This document shows, piece by piece, positions 1 to 7,549 of a stretch of 64,000 bases of DNA. The notes below the pieces were generated by a model that searched no databases, was not told where the DNA came from, and worked only from the letters and a program-made list of their open reading frames with translations. A program made the position numbers and the translations under genes. The DNA lies in assembly GCF_001895005.1 (NCBI RefSeq), contig NZ_BCXH01000020.1, positions 1 to 64,000 on the forward strand, written 5' to 3'. This DNA comes from Rhodococcus yunnanensis NBRC 103083. GTDB taxonomy: Bacteria; Actinomycetota; Actinomycetes; Mycobacteriales; Mycobacteriaceae. Positions within the stretch are counted from its first letter, which is position 1. Every line of letters starts with the position of its first letter.

Positions 1-1824
1 CCCACCCCCCACCCACTCATCGATGTGATGCACCTGCGACCACGACGCCGGCCGAGAACACCCCGGAAAACTGCACCCCCGATCCGAAGCAATCAACACC
101 AACCGCTGATCCGCCGACGCAATCCGCTTCGACCGCCCCAAATACAACGGCCGACCATCATCATCGAAAATCACCAAATAATGATGCGCATGCGAGGCCA
201 TCCGAATCGCATCCCGCATCCGCACCAACGACCCCGTCGCCGTCACCGCATGCCCCGACGCCGACTCCAACTCCCTCAACGTCATCGACACCACCGCCGT
301 CACCGGCAACCCCCGATGCTGCCCCAACCGACCCGACGCCAACATCGCCCGCACAATCACCTTCAACGCATCATGCTGACGCCGCCCCTGCCCCCGCCGA
401 TCCCGCCCCGCCCGCACCACAGCATCATCACCGGAACCGCCACTGTCTGGATCACCACCAGCCGAACCATCCGAACCATCACCACCTGAGCCACCACCAG
501 CCGAACCACCACCGCCAGGACTGTCACTGCCAGGACCGGCGTCTGGGTCGTCATTGCCTGGGTCGTCGGGGTCGTCTGGGCCGGGACTGTCGTCGGGGTC
601 GTCAGGGCCGGGACTGTCGTCGGGGTCGTCAGGGCCGGGACTGTCGTCGGGGTCGTCGAACAAGGTCGGCCCACCCCGACCGCCACCACCCGAGCCACCG
701 CTACCACTGCTGCTGGTATCGCTGCTACTGGTCCTGCTGGTGTCGCTATTTCTACTGCTACCGCTACTGCTGCTGTCGGTATCGGTGTCGGGTTCGTCGA
801 CGACCGGCGACGCATCCGCCGGATTACACATCCCAGGCTTGGCGAACTTCGCGAACGCCGCATCCAAATACGACCGCAACTCCGCATCCACCCGACCAGA
901 AACCCTCGACAACCCATTCTCATCCTGATCACCGAACCGAAAATACGTCTGATCAGCAACCTGATCCTCCGACAACGACCCATCCGGATCCAACGTGTCA
1001 TACAACCGACGAGCCGCCACCTTGAAATGATCCGGCAACAAATCCCGCGCCAACTGCGCCAACTGCCGCTCCGCACTCTCCAGCGTCTCGACATCGACCT
1101 TCGACCCCAACCGCTGAAAAAACTTCCGAACAATATCCTGATGCTCCTCATCGAGCACACCCTCCGACGCCGCAGCCGCCGTCGCCGACGACACCGGACC
1201 CAACCGCTCCCCCGTCAACGCCGACCGCGCCCCGAACTGATTCGCATACCGAATCCGCTGCCGCGCACGCTGCTGCGACACACCCAACACCACCGCCACC
1301 GCAACCGGCATCGACCCATAAATATCATCGAGACCACGCTGACCCATCAAATCCGCAAGCCAGGTATGCGACAACGCGAACAACGACCGCTGCGCCGCCT
1401 CCAACCGCACCACCAACCCCCGACGATCCTCATTGCTCAACCCCACCGAATCCAACCCCCGCAACACCGCCACCCGCTCCTCGATCCCACACACCGCCCC
1501 CAACACATCCACATCCACAATCGGCAACACCGCATGATCACGCACCCTCAAACCCAACTTGTCCACATACGACTCAGACTCACCCGACTCGCCCCCACCA
1601 GACCCCGAACCACCAGACCCCGAACCACCAGACCCCGACCCAGAATCATCAGGTGCCGCATCATCAGACACAGCATCATCAGACGCGAAGCCATCCGACA
1701 TCCCATCACCAGGCCCAGCATCACCAGACGCAGCAGCATCGGACCCGGCCAGCACCGACCCATCCGGTGCCGACTCGCTCGGCATCGGATCATTCTCCCC
1801 TGCAACGCTATCCCCCGAAAGCAT
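1..1824 (-). CDS. DUF222 / HNH endonuclease (13E12 repeat family), C-terminus cut by window edge
   Basis: The reverse frame is open from an ATG at 1824 to the left edge (608 codons seen, stop outside the window). The product starts with an acidic Ser/Gly-rich tail. A DUF222-type helical region follows (about residues 80-320), then a low-complexity Ser/Asp/Gly/Pro linker with 9-residue repeats near 390-421. The end is an HNH zinc-type motif: C584, C589 and the pair HH599-600 in HHIDEW. This domain order is that of the actinobacterial 13E12 repeat family, putative nucleases of unknown substrate often present in many copies. A LexA-type box lies about 30 bp upstream, so DNA-damage induction is likely. 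No strong ribosome-binding site precedes the ATG. The open frames on the other strand here are by-products of its codon bias. The family call is firm; the cellular role is not known. Confidence 0.9.
   Translation of the reverse strand, partial: MLSGDSVAGENDPMPSESAPDGSVLAGSDAAASGDAGPGDGMSDGFASDDAVSDDAAPDDSGSGSGGSGSGGSGSGGGESGESESYVDKLGLRVRDHAVLPIVDVDVLGAVCGIEERVAVLRGLDSVGLSNEDRRGLVVRLEAAQRSLFALSHTWLADLMGQRGLDDIYGSMPVAVAVVLGVSQQRARQRIRYANQFGARSALTGERLGPVSSATAAAASEGVLDEEHQDIVRKFFQRLGSKVDVETLESAERQLAQLARDLLPDHFKVAARRLYDTLDPDGSLSEDQVADQTYFRFGDQDENGLSRVSGRVDAELRSYLDAAFAKFAKPGMCNPADASPVVDEPDTDTDSSSSGSSRNSDTSRTSSSDTSSSGSGGSGGGGRGGPTLFDDPDDSPGPDDPDDSPGPDDPDDSPGPDDPDDPGNDDPDAGPGSDSPGGGGSAGGGSGGDGSDGSAGGDPDSGGSGDDAVVRAGRDRRGQGRRQHDALKVIVRAMLASGRLGQHRGLPVTAVVSMTLRELESASGHAVTATGSLVRMRDAIRMASHAHHYLVIFDDDGRPLYLGRSKRIASADQRLVLIASDRGCSFPGCSRPASWSQVHHIDEWVGGG
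562..657. repeat. 27-bp tandem repeat in the DUF222/HNH linker
   Basis: About 3.5 copies of a 27-bp unit at 562-588, 589-615, 616-642 and a partial copy to about 657. On the coding (reverse) strand each unit encodes the nonapeptide DDPDDSPGP. Copies differ by a single base or none, which points to recent slippage or expansion. A shorter 15-bp repeat (GSGGS codons) lies at about 1606-1640 of the same gene. Confidence 0.9.
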
Positions 1825-1855
1825 GCACCAAGTCTAACCCAGAAACTGCCACTTG

Positions 1856-1871
1856 TCGAACACTAGTTCGA
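1856..1871. promoter_or_regulatory. LexA/SOS box
   Basis: The sequence TCGAAC-ACTA-GTTCGA is a perfect match to the actinobacterial LexA operator TCGAAC-N4-GTTCGA. It lies 32 bp upstream of the DUF222/HNH start codon, where a repressor would block transcription. LexA control of several 13E12-family genes is known in mycobacteria. The rest of the gap (1872-2341) shows no gene I can support. Confidence 0.85.
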
Positions 1872-2341
1872 ATAGAAACTAGAGGATGAATTGACGGTCG
1901 ACGTACCCATCAGCTCGGCGAGCACCGCTGGACACGCTGTCCCTCAGTCACTTTCGACGAGGCTTTCGCCCGACTGAGAGCCTCAGGTCTCGTCGGCACC
2001 TTGCGCACCCGAGCGAGCTCTATCCGGCCCCGTTCGAAAACCCTCGCCTCACCCCAACCCCTACAACCCAGCATGCCGACTCGTTCCTCGCCGAGATGGT
2101 CGGGCAACGTTAATCAACCCCCTCGTCGAAACCTTCAGGATTTCGACAAATGAATCGAACAACAGTTCGGTGGTTGGAATTTGCAGCTTTCGCCCCGCCC
2201 CTGCTGCACGCCCCATTAGTATCGGACCTCGTACAACGCAGCGTCCGCACGACCGACGCTTCACCGCAAGCACATTCGGCAACACCCGATCGCAGTACTG
2301 GCTTCAACCGCTACGACCGAATAGATCTCAGGGGGATGATC

Positions 2342-3985
2342 ATGTCGGTACGGCGAAGCGTCAGTCGCCACAGAACGTTGTCTCACATCATCGATACCGT
2401 CGGGGCGGTGCGGGTGATGAACCGCTCGGGACTCATCCCGTTTCCGCGTCTCGATCATGGTGTCGCTTCGATACGGGCGGTGGGAAAGTACGGGCCGTTC
2501 GCAGGACCGGTACATGCCCACGCAACTACTCCCGAGGGGGCGTCGACTCCGGCTCTGGTCGATGAAGTGGGAACGTTGACGTATCTGGAGCTGGAGCAGA
2601 AGTCCAACGCGCTTGTCCGAGGATGGCTCGACGACGGGCTGGGTGCCGGATCGGTGATGGGGGTGATGGCGCGCAACCATCGATGGCTCGTGCTCACGAT
2701 GTTGGCTGCCGCCAAAGCCGGCATACGGCTCGTCATGATGAACACAGGATTCGCTCCCCCGCAATTGGCCGACGTCGCAGCCAGGGAACAAGTCGTGTCG
2801 TTCGTCTACGACGACGAGTTCGCCGGTGTTGCAGCAGCATTGTCGGCAGGTGTGAAGCGATACATCGCGTGGACGGACAGCCCCGAACCGGAGGTGCCGA
2901 CTCTGGCGTCGGTCATCGACAATCGCTCCGTCGACACCGTTCCCGTGCCGTCGACCCACGGCGGTTTCGTACTCCTGACCAGCGGAACGACCGGAAGTCC
3001 CAAAGGCGCGCCTCGCGATCACACGTCACCTCTGGCGTCGGCTCAATTTCTCGATCGGGTTCCGCTTCGACGCGGTCGGACGATGGTCATGGCTGCGCCC
3101 ATCTTCCACGGAACGGGTGTGTCGCAATTCGCGCTGGCCTTGGCACTGGGGAACCACGTCGTCATGCATCGGCGATTCGATGCCGAGAACACGGTCGTGC
3201 TGATCGAAAAGCATCGCGCGGACGCGCTCGTCCTGGTTCCGACGATGTTGCAGCGGATAGTCGACCTGGGACCGGAGGTGCTCTCTCGCTACGACACTTC
3301 CTCTCTGAGCATCATTTTCGCGGCCGGATCGTCCATCTCACCCGATCTGAGTCGTCGTACAGCACTCGCATTCGGCCCAGTGCTGCACAATCTCTACGGA
3401 TCCACCGAAGTCGCCGTCGCGACGGTCGCGACCCCGGAAGAACTTGCACTCGCGCCCGGCACGGCTGGTCGGCCACCGGTGACATGCCGCGTCGAACTGT
3501 TCGACCACGACGGCAACCCGGTCACGGAGACAGGGTCCGTCGGCCGCATCTTCGTCTCCAGTGGTCTCAGCTTCTCCGGATACACCGATGGCCGTGACAA
3601 GGAGCGAATCGACGGGATGTTGTCGACCGGCGACGTGGGGCATTTCGACCGAAACGGGTTGCTCTTCGTCGACGGCAGGGACGACGACATGATCGTCTCC
3701 GGTGGCGAGAACGTCTATCCACTCGAGGTGGAGAACTTGTTGGCGGACCGAGACGACATCGTGGAGGCTGCCGTCGTCGGCGTAGCCGACCCCGAGTTCG
3801 GTCATCGGTTGAAGGCATTCGTGGTTCCGACGCGGTCGTCCGATCGAAGCGTCGCCGATATCAAGACATATGTGAAGGCGAATCTTGCGCGCTTCAAGGT
3901 TCCGCGCGACATCGTGTTCGTCGAGGAGTTACCTCGCAACGCCACTGGAAAGGTACTGAGGCGAGCGCTGACCGATCTCACCTAG
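2342..3985 (+). CDS. Acyl-CoA synthetase (FadD family, AMP-binding)
   Basis: Predicted to activate fatty or aryl acids to acyl-CoA via an acyl-adenylate. The AMP-binding P-loop reads TSGTTGSPKGA, followed by the YGSTE motif, the STGDVG motif and the hinge DDDMIVSGGENVYP. The C-terminal catalytic lysine sits in RNATGKVLRRAL. The frame is open from 2150, but the best start is the ATG at 2342: GGGGG lies six bases upstream and the product (547 aa) matches FadD2/FadD12-like enzymes, whereas the longer N-terminus looks like translated leader. It stands alone on this strand, with the 50-aa gene about 95 bp downstream. Substrate cannot be told from sequence. Confidence 0.9.
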   Translation: MSVRRSVSRHRTLSHIIDTVGAVRVMNRSGLIPFPRLDHGVASIRAVGKYGPFAGPVHAHATTPEGASTPALVDEVGTLTYLELEQKSNALVRGWLDDGLGAGSVMGVMARNHRWLVLTMLAAAKAGIRLVMMNTGFAPPQLADVAAREQVVSFVYDDEFAGVAAALSAGVKRYIAWTDSPEPEVPTLASVIDNRSVDTVPVPSTHGGFVLLTSGTTGSPKGAPRDHTSPLASAQFLDRVPLRRGRTMVMAAPIFHGTGVSQFALALALGNHVVMHRRFDAENTVVLIEKHRADALVLVPTMLQRIVDLGPEVLSRYDTSSLSIIFAAGSSISPDLSRRTALAFGPVLHNLYGSTEVAVATVATPEELALAPGTAGRPPVTCRVELFDHDGNPVTETGSVGRIFVSSGLSFSGYTDGRDKERIDGMLSTGDVGHFDRNGLLFVDGRDDDMIVSGGENVYPLEVENLLADRDDIVEAAVVGVADPEFGHRLKAFVVPTRSSDRSVADIKTYVKANLARFKVPRDIVFVEELPRNATGKVLRRALTDLT

Positions 3986-4080
3986 TCGCCGATTCGCACC
4001 GATACCGCATCGGCGCTCCACTCGGCTCGAAGACCTGGTAGAGAAGTGAGGTACACGTCGAAGCGGAGGAGAGTCGAAAT

Positions 4081-4233
4081 ATGTCCGATTGGGCGAAGAA
4101 GATCAAGGACGAGGCCAAGGGTTTGATTGCGGAGGCCGAGCAGGAACTTACCGTTCTCGAAGGCGGAGACACCGTCGATCTCACGGCAGAGGAGTCCGAC
4201 GGCGACGCCGCCGAGACCGAGCAGCGCACCTAG
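4081..4233 (+). CDS. 50-residue acidic helical protein, unknown function
   Basis: Short gene with an excellent ribosome-binding site (GGAGGAGA, seven bases before the ATG). The product begins MSDWAKKIKDEAKGL, an amphipathic helix with alternating Lys and Glu/Asp, and ends in an Asp/Glu/Ala-rich tail without cysteines or membrane segments. It follows the acyl-CoA synthetase by 95 bp on the same strand and is closed by a long hairpin at 4258-4298. I do not recognise the family. The RBS, clean stop and terminator argue that it is real. Confidence 0.65.
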   Translation: MSDWAKKIKDEAKGLIAEAEQELTVLEGGDTVDLTAEESDGDAAETEQRT

Positions 4234-4257
4234 CCTTTCGCGACGGCAACGTGGGCA

Positions 4258-4298
4258 GCCGAGGCGTCGACGACCATCCGATGGTCGTCCGCCTCGGC
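4258..4298. terminator. Hairpin between convergent genes
   Basis: Arms 4258-4277 and 4281-4298 pair over 18 bp (GCCGAGGCG and GACGACCAT against ATGGTCGTC and CGCCTCGGC) with a 2-base bulge and a 3-base loop. No U-tract follows, as is common for actinobacterial terminators. It sits between the 50-aa gene and the convergent ArsR gene. Confidence 0.7.
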
Positions 4299-4407
4299 CA
4301 GGCCGGAACCCGACCACACCGGCGAGCGGGCCCGACACACGAATAAGCGCAGCACCGCATGATGCAGAAAACGTATACGTCCTGACGAACTCACCGAGAA
4401 CGCCGCG

Positions 4408-4767
4408 TCACAGATGCGGCGGTTCTCCGGTCACTCGGTGGTCGGCGTAGTTGAAGCCCTCACGAATGAGGCGAGAAAGGTGCCCATCGACGATCCGGTA
4501 GACGATGCGTCGCCCATCCCTACTGGTATCGACCATCCCCGTGAATCGCAATTTCGCGAGATGTTGGCTGACAGCCGTCCGCGACGCTCCGCTGGCCTCG
4601 GTCAGAGCCGAGACGTCCGACGGCCCATGGCTCAGAAGCCACAGAAGCAGTAGTCGTGTCGGGTCCGACAGCATCCGGAACGTCTCACTGGCGGACTCGA
4701 CCCGAGCGCGGTCCGGCTCCGACGAATGCTCCAGGCTCGGCGAACGAGTCGGAATCGACTCCACCAT
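4408..4767 (-). CDS. ArsR-family winged-helix transcriptional regulator
   Basis: 119-aa DNA-binding repressor. The wHTH is typical: FRMLSDPTRLLLLWLL, then SALTEASGASRTAVSQHLAKL as the recognition helix and DGRRIVYRI as the wing. No CxC-type metal site is visible, so the inducer is unknown. The start at 4767 is chosen because AGGAGG lies five bases upstream; longer versions would begin with an unlikely Cys-rich stretch. The gene overlaps the end of the upstream MFS gene by 83 bp. It probably represses that transporter and itself from the operator-like inverted repeat near 5998-6021. Confidence 0.85.
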   Translation of the reverse strand: MVESIPTRSPSLEHSSEPDRARVESASETFRMLSDPTRLLLLWLLSHGPSDVSALTEASGASRTAVSQHLAKLRFTGMVDTSRDGRRIVYRIVDGHLSRLIREGFNYADHRVTGEPPHL

Positions 4768-5980
4768 CCCCGCCTCCTTCATTCGACCTCCACAGCAACA
4801 GCGCCGCAATCGTGCCCAGTGTAGCGAGCGCTGCGAGAAGTCCGATCGACAACGGAAGTCCCCAAGTCGCCCCGACCCATCCGGCGATCGGATAGGTCAG
4901 CAGAAAGCACGCGTGCGACAGCGAGAACTGCGCGGTGAACAACGGGGACAGTTCTGCCTTCCGCGCGTGACGACGCACGACGCGTGCGGACGGAGTTCCC
5001 ATCGCCGACGCGGCCACCCCGGCCGATACCCACAGTGCGCCTGCACACAGCCATCCCGCGCCACCCGAGGGCGCCACCAGCGCAAGCACCGTGAACAGGA
5101 CGAGCACAAGGCAAGCGAAGGCGCATCCGGCCAGCATCACCGTCCGATCCTCGATCCGGTTCAGCAGTCGAGGGAGACCGATTGCGACCGAGATCGAACC
5201 GGTTCCGAAGCCGAGCAGCAGCATCGCCACTGCTCCGTCGGCTCCACCGAGCATGTCGCGTGCGAACACCACCGAGTCGACGACCACCACGCTGGTCACC
5301 GCCGCTACGACCATGTTGACAGCAGCAAGCCCCCGGAGGCCCGGATGCAGACCGAACGTACGCACTCCCGATGTGACCCGGGATCGAAAGGACGCCGACT
5401 CGGTCGTTGTCACGTCCGAAAGATCCGTTCTCGCAACGAGAATCATGGAAACGAGAAATCCCACCGCGGTTCCGGCAAACAACACGTGATAAGAGAGAAC
5501 GGTCAGCAACGCCGCTGCAACCAACGGGCTGACGATCGATTCCAGGTCGTACGCGAGCCGGGACATGGACACTGCCTTGGTGTACGCACGGTCGCCGGGA
5601 AGCACAGCGGGGATGGTCGATTGGAACGCCGGGGTGAATGTCGCCGATGCCGCCTGCAGGATGAACACGAGGACGTAGATCTGCCACGCATGATCGACGA
5701 ACGGTAGAACCACCGCCACCCCGGCCCGAATCACGTCGGCCGAGACGAGCACCGCCTTGCGGGACAGCCTCGCCGTCACCGCTGCAACCACGGGCGACAA
5801 CCCGACGTACGCGACCATCTTGATCGCGAGCGCTGTTCCCAGCACCGCGCCGGCGTCACTACCCGCGATATCGAAGGCAGCCAGACTCAACGCCACCGTC
5901 AGCAAGCCGGTGCCGACCAGAGCAACGACCTGAGCCGCGAACAGCCGTCGGAACCGCGTCTCGGCGAAAGGACTCGACAT
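4685..5980 (-). CDS. MFS transporter (drug or metabolite efflux type)
   Basis: 431-aa inner-membrane carrier with about 12 hydrophobic segments and the MFS loop RLSRKAVLVSADVIRAG between helices 2 and 3. The tail (about the last 30 residues) is hydrophilic and is encoded where the gene overlaps the ArsR gene. The ATG at 5980 (MSSPFAETRFRRL) is the only credible start; upstream codons translate to a non-conserved Cys/Tyr-rich stretch, and no clear RBS is present, so translation may be leaderless. MFS/ArsR pairs of this kind are usually self-regulating efflux systems. Substrate unknown. Confidence 0.85.
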   Translation of the reverse strand: MSSPFAETRFRRLFAAQVVALVGTGLLTVALSLAAFDIAGSDAGAVLGTALAIKMVAYVGLSPVVAAVTARLSRKAVLVSADVIRAGVAVVLPFVDHAWQIYVLVFILQAASATFTPAFQSTIPAVLPGDRAYTKAVSMSRLAYDLESIVSPLVAAALLTVLSYHVLFAGTAVGFLVSMILVARTDLSDVTTTESASFRSRVTSGVRTFGLHPGLRGLAAVNMVVAAVTSVVVVDSVVFARDMLGGADGAVAMLLLGFGTGSISVAIGLPRLLNRIEDRTVMLAGCAFACLVLVLFTVLALVAPSGGAGWLCAGALWVSAGVAASAMGTPSARVVRRHARKAELSPLFTAQFSLSHACFLLTYPIAGWVGATWGLPLSIGLLAALATLGTIAALLLWRSNEGGGDGGVDSDSFAEPGAFVGAGPRSGRVRQ

Positions 5981-5997
5981 ACATCGAGCATAGCCGT

Positions 5998-6021
5998 ATA
6001 TGTGCGCACTAGTGAACATAT
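5998..6021. promoter_or_regulatory. Inverted-repeat operator upstream of the MFS/ArsR pair
   Basis: Outer arms ATATGT (5998-6003) and ACATAT (6016-6021) flank an inner palindrome CACTAGTG. The site lies 18-41 bp upstream of the MFS start codon, where the promoter must be. AT-rich spaced palindromes like this are typical ArsR-family operators. Binding is inferred. Confidence 0.5.
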
Positions 6022-6026
6022 ATCGA

Positions 6027-6065
6027 CAAAAAAACAGGGCCGGCACCTTCCGATGCCGACCCTGT
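6027..6065 (-). terminator. Rho-independent terminator of the initiator tRNA
   Basis: On the reverse strand ACAGGGTCGGCA and TGCCGGCCCTGT pair (12 bp, one G-T) around an 8-base loop and run straight into seven Ts. It lies just 3' of the tRNA and in front of the MFS operator. Confidence 0.85.
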
Positions 6066-6072
6066 TCTTCAG

Positions 6073-6146
6073 TAGCGGGGACAGGATTTGAACCTGCGAC
6101 CTCTGGGTTATGAGCCCAGCGAGCTACCGAGCTGCTCCACCCCGCG
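6073..6146 (-). tRNA. tRNA-fMet (CAT), initiator
   Basis: The reverse strand folds as a tRNA with anticodon CAT. Initiator hallmarks are present: an unpaired C1-T72 end of the acceptor stem and three consecutive G-C pairs in the anticodon stem (GGG-CTCATAA-CCC). The T-arm reads GGTTCAAATCC. The 3' CCA is not encoded (the genome has ACT). A strong terminator follows at 6065-6027. Confidence 0.95.
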
Positions 6147-6381
6147 TTGCAGGAGCAAAGCTACCGGACGATGTCGAGCAATGGCAAATCAGGTGAACAC
6201 CCCACGGAGAATGGTCAGCCGCGCACCCGCCGGCTGCCCGGAGAATGCATCGGCCCGGCCACGTGCGACGAATCCCGTCGTGGACCGTTTCGAATCCGAT
6301 GGAAACCGGGTTCGGGTACTGACAACGACGGAATTACACCCCCATCCTCACGAAATCCAGTGCCATGGGTCACTAAACCAA

Positions 6382-6397
6382 CGTGATCTATGTCACA
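6382..6397. promoter_or_regulatory. CRP-like site in the rpf upstream region
   Basis: CGTGA-TCTATG-TCACA matches the CRP consensus TGTGA-N6-TCACA at 9 of 10 positions. It lies about 340 bp before the rpf start codon. In M. tuberculosis rpfA is a known CRP (Rv3676) target with a long leader, so a cAMP-CRP input is plausible here. Confidence 0.55.
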
Positions 6398-6583
6398 TAA
6401 CAGCCTAGTAACGAAGCGGATACGAACGCATCGCAACGGACCTCAACCAGCGCGAACAACGTTCTCCATCTCACTATGTGGACAACCGAGCCACCAAACT
6501 TTTGTGTGACGTCACGAAAATCCTCGACTACCTTCGCTCTCGGTCCTACAAAACAGGGCCGAAACCGCCTCCGCCGCTGCGAC

Positions 6584-6630
6584 GCTCTGCCCCGCGGAGA
6601 CCGGTTCCCCGATTTGCACGGGGGCAGAGC
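6584..6630 (+). promoter_or_regulatory. Structured rpf leader with two competing hairpins
   Basis: GCTCTGCCCC (6584-6593) can pair perfectly with GGGGCAGAGC (6621-6630). Alternatively CCCCG (6607-6611) pairs with CGGGG (6619-6623). The two structures share bases and exclude each other. Such mutually exclusive folds suggest a regulated leader. Actinobacterial rpf genes are often preceded by a c-di-AMP (ydaO-type) riboswitch, but I cannot match the core motifs of that class here. The rest of the 591-bp gap (6147-6737) shows no gene. Confidence 0.4.
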
Positions 6631-6737
6631 CGCGACACGTACGAATTCGTGATCATTCGTACACATCACCGAGAGACATCACGATTCGAGTCTCGCACGG
6701 AGAGTTGCGCAGGCAAGCGCGGAGAGGATTCACCCGC

Positions 6738-7379
6738 ATGACCACACACACAACATTCGGCAAGCGTGCACTGGGATGGGCCGCAGTCACCGGCGCCGTC
6801 GTTGCGATTCCCCTCGGCCTTTCCATGGGCACCGCCAATGCGGCCGAGCACAACTGGGACGGCGTCGCGCAGTGCGAGAGCGGCGGCAACTGGGGCATCA
6901 ACACCGGTAACGGCTACTACGGCGGTCTGCAGTTCACGCAGAGCACCTGGGCAGCCAACGGTGGCTCCGGGTCGCCGGAGGGCGCATCCAAGGCCGAGCA
7001 GATCCGCGTCGCCGAGAACGTGCTGCAGACCCAAGGTGTCGGCGCATGGCCCGTATGCGGCCAGCACCTCACAAGCGGTGCATCGGCGTCCGAGGCTCCC
7101 GCCGCGGCAGCTCCCGTCCAGGAAGCGCCTGCACCGGCCGCTCCCGTGATCGAAGCTCCCGTCACCGAGGCCCCCGCGGTCGTCGCTCCCGTAGCACCGG
7201 AACTTCCGGCCGCACCGGAGTACCAGGCCACCGCTCAGCAGTACCTCGACCAGGCCTCGACCGTTGCTCAGCAGGGCCTCGACCAGGCCTCCGCGTTGGC
7301 CGGCCAGTACGGACTCAGCGCACAGTTCGAGCAGCTCGTCGCGGCCGGCGCGCCGTTCCTCGCAGCCATCGGTCGCTAG
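6738..7379 (+). CDS. rpf: Resuscitation-promoting factor (Rpf), secreted transglycosylase-like
   Basis: 213-aa secreted peptidoglycan-cleaving protein that wakes dormant cells. Residues 1-35 form a signal peptide ending ANA-A. The Rpf lysozyme-like domain follows (about 36-110): HNWDGVAQCESGGNW with catalytic E47 and the disulphide partners C46 and the Cys of WPVCGQHL, plus YYGGLQF and STWAANGG. The C-terminal half is an Ala/Pro/Val-rich linker (PVQEAPAPAAP and so on) and a helical Gln/Ala tail, with no LysM or G5 domain. The start at 6738 follows GGAGAGG by ten bases; the longer frame adds a non-conserved stretch. A strong hairpin terminator follows. Confidence 0.93.
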   Translation: MTTHTTFGKRALGWAAVTGAVVAIPLGLSMGTANAAEHNWDGVAQCESGGNWGINTGNGYYGGLQFTQSTWAANGGSGSPEGASKAEQIRVAENVLQTQGVGAWPVCGQHLTSGASASEAPAAAAPVQEAPAPAAPVIEAPVTEAPAVVAPVAPELPAAPEYQATAQQYLDQASTVAQQGLDQASALAGQYGLSAQFEQLVAAGAPFLAAIGR

Positions 7380-7423
7380 AGCACACGCAGTAGAGTTCCC
7401 AGATCGCTGCGCGATCTGCGAAA

Positions 7424-7473
7424 AACGAAGCGGCGCCATCACTTACGGAAGAGAGTGATGGCGCCGCTTCGTT
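7424..7473. terminator. Bidirectional hairpin terminator between rpf and the UPF0182 gene
   Basis: A perfect 19-bp stem (arms 7424-7442 and 7455-7473) with a 12-base loop. On the plus strand it is followed by TGCTTCTT; on the minus strand by TTTCG. It separates two convergent genes. Confidence 0.88.
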
Positions 7474-7485
7474 GCTTCTTCAGTT

Positions 7486-7545
7486 GTTCACATGCGAGCT
7501 GTTCACATGCGAGCTGTTCACATGCGAGCTGTTCACATGCGAGCC
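7486..7545. repeat. Four tandem copies of a 15-bp repeat
   Basis: The unit GTTCACATGCGAGCT occurs at 7486-7500, 7501-7515, 7516-7530 and 7531-7545; the last differs at its final base. The array lies between the terminator and the stop codon of the UPF0182 gene, so it would be in the 3' end of that transcript. It is non-coding on both strands. Confidence 0.9.
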
Positions 7546-7549
7546 GAGA

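Noticed and set aside
363..1160. 265-aa reverse-strand ORF and several plus-strand ORFs over 25-1889
   Set aside because: Their Arg/Met/Trp- or Arg/Pro/His-rich products are shifted frames of the DUF222/HNH gene, whose own frame is open to the window edge and carries the HNH motif.
2150..2341. Longer N-terminus of the acyl-CoA synthetase
   Set aside because: No ribosome-binding site at 2150, non-conserved composition, and a well-placed GGGGG before the ATG at 2342.
6505..6516. TGTGACGTCACG palindrome in the rpf leader as a CRP site
   Set aside because: The half-sites are only 2 bp apart instead of 6; the site at 6382-6397 fits far better.
6584..6630. Firm call of a c-di-AMP riboswitch upstream of rpf
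   Set aside because: Only general hairpins are seen; the conserved ydaO core motifs could not be matched by eye.
7486..7545. Tandem array as a CRISPR
   Set aside because: Units are contiguous 15-bp copies without spacers, and no cas gene is in the window.
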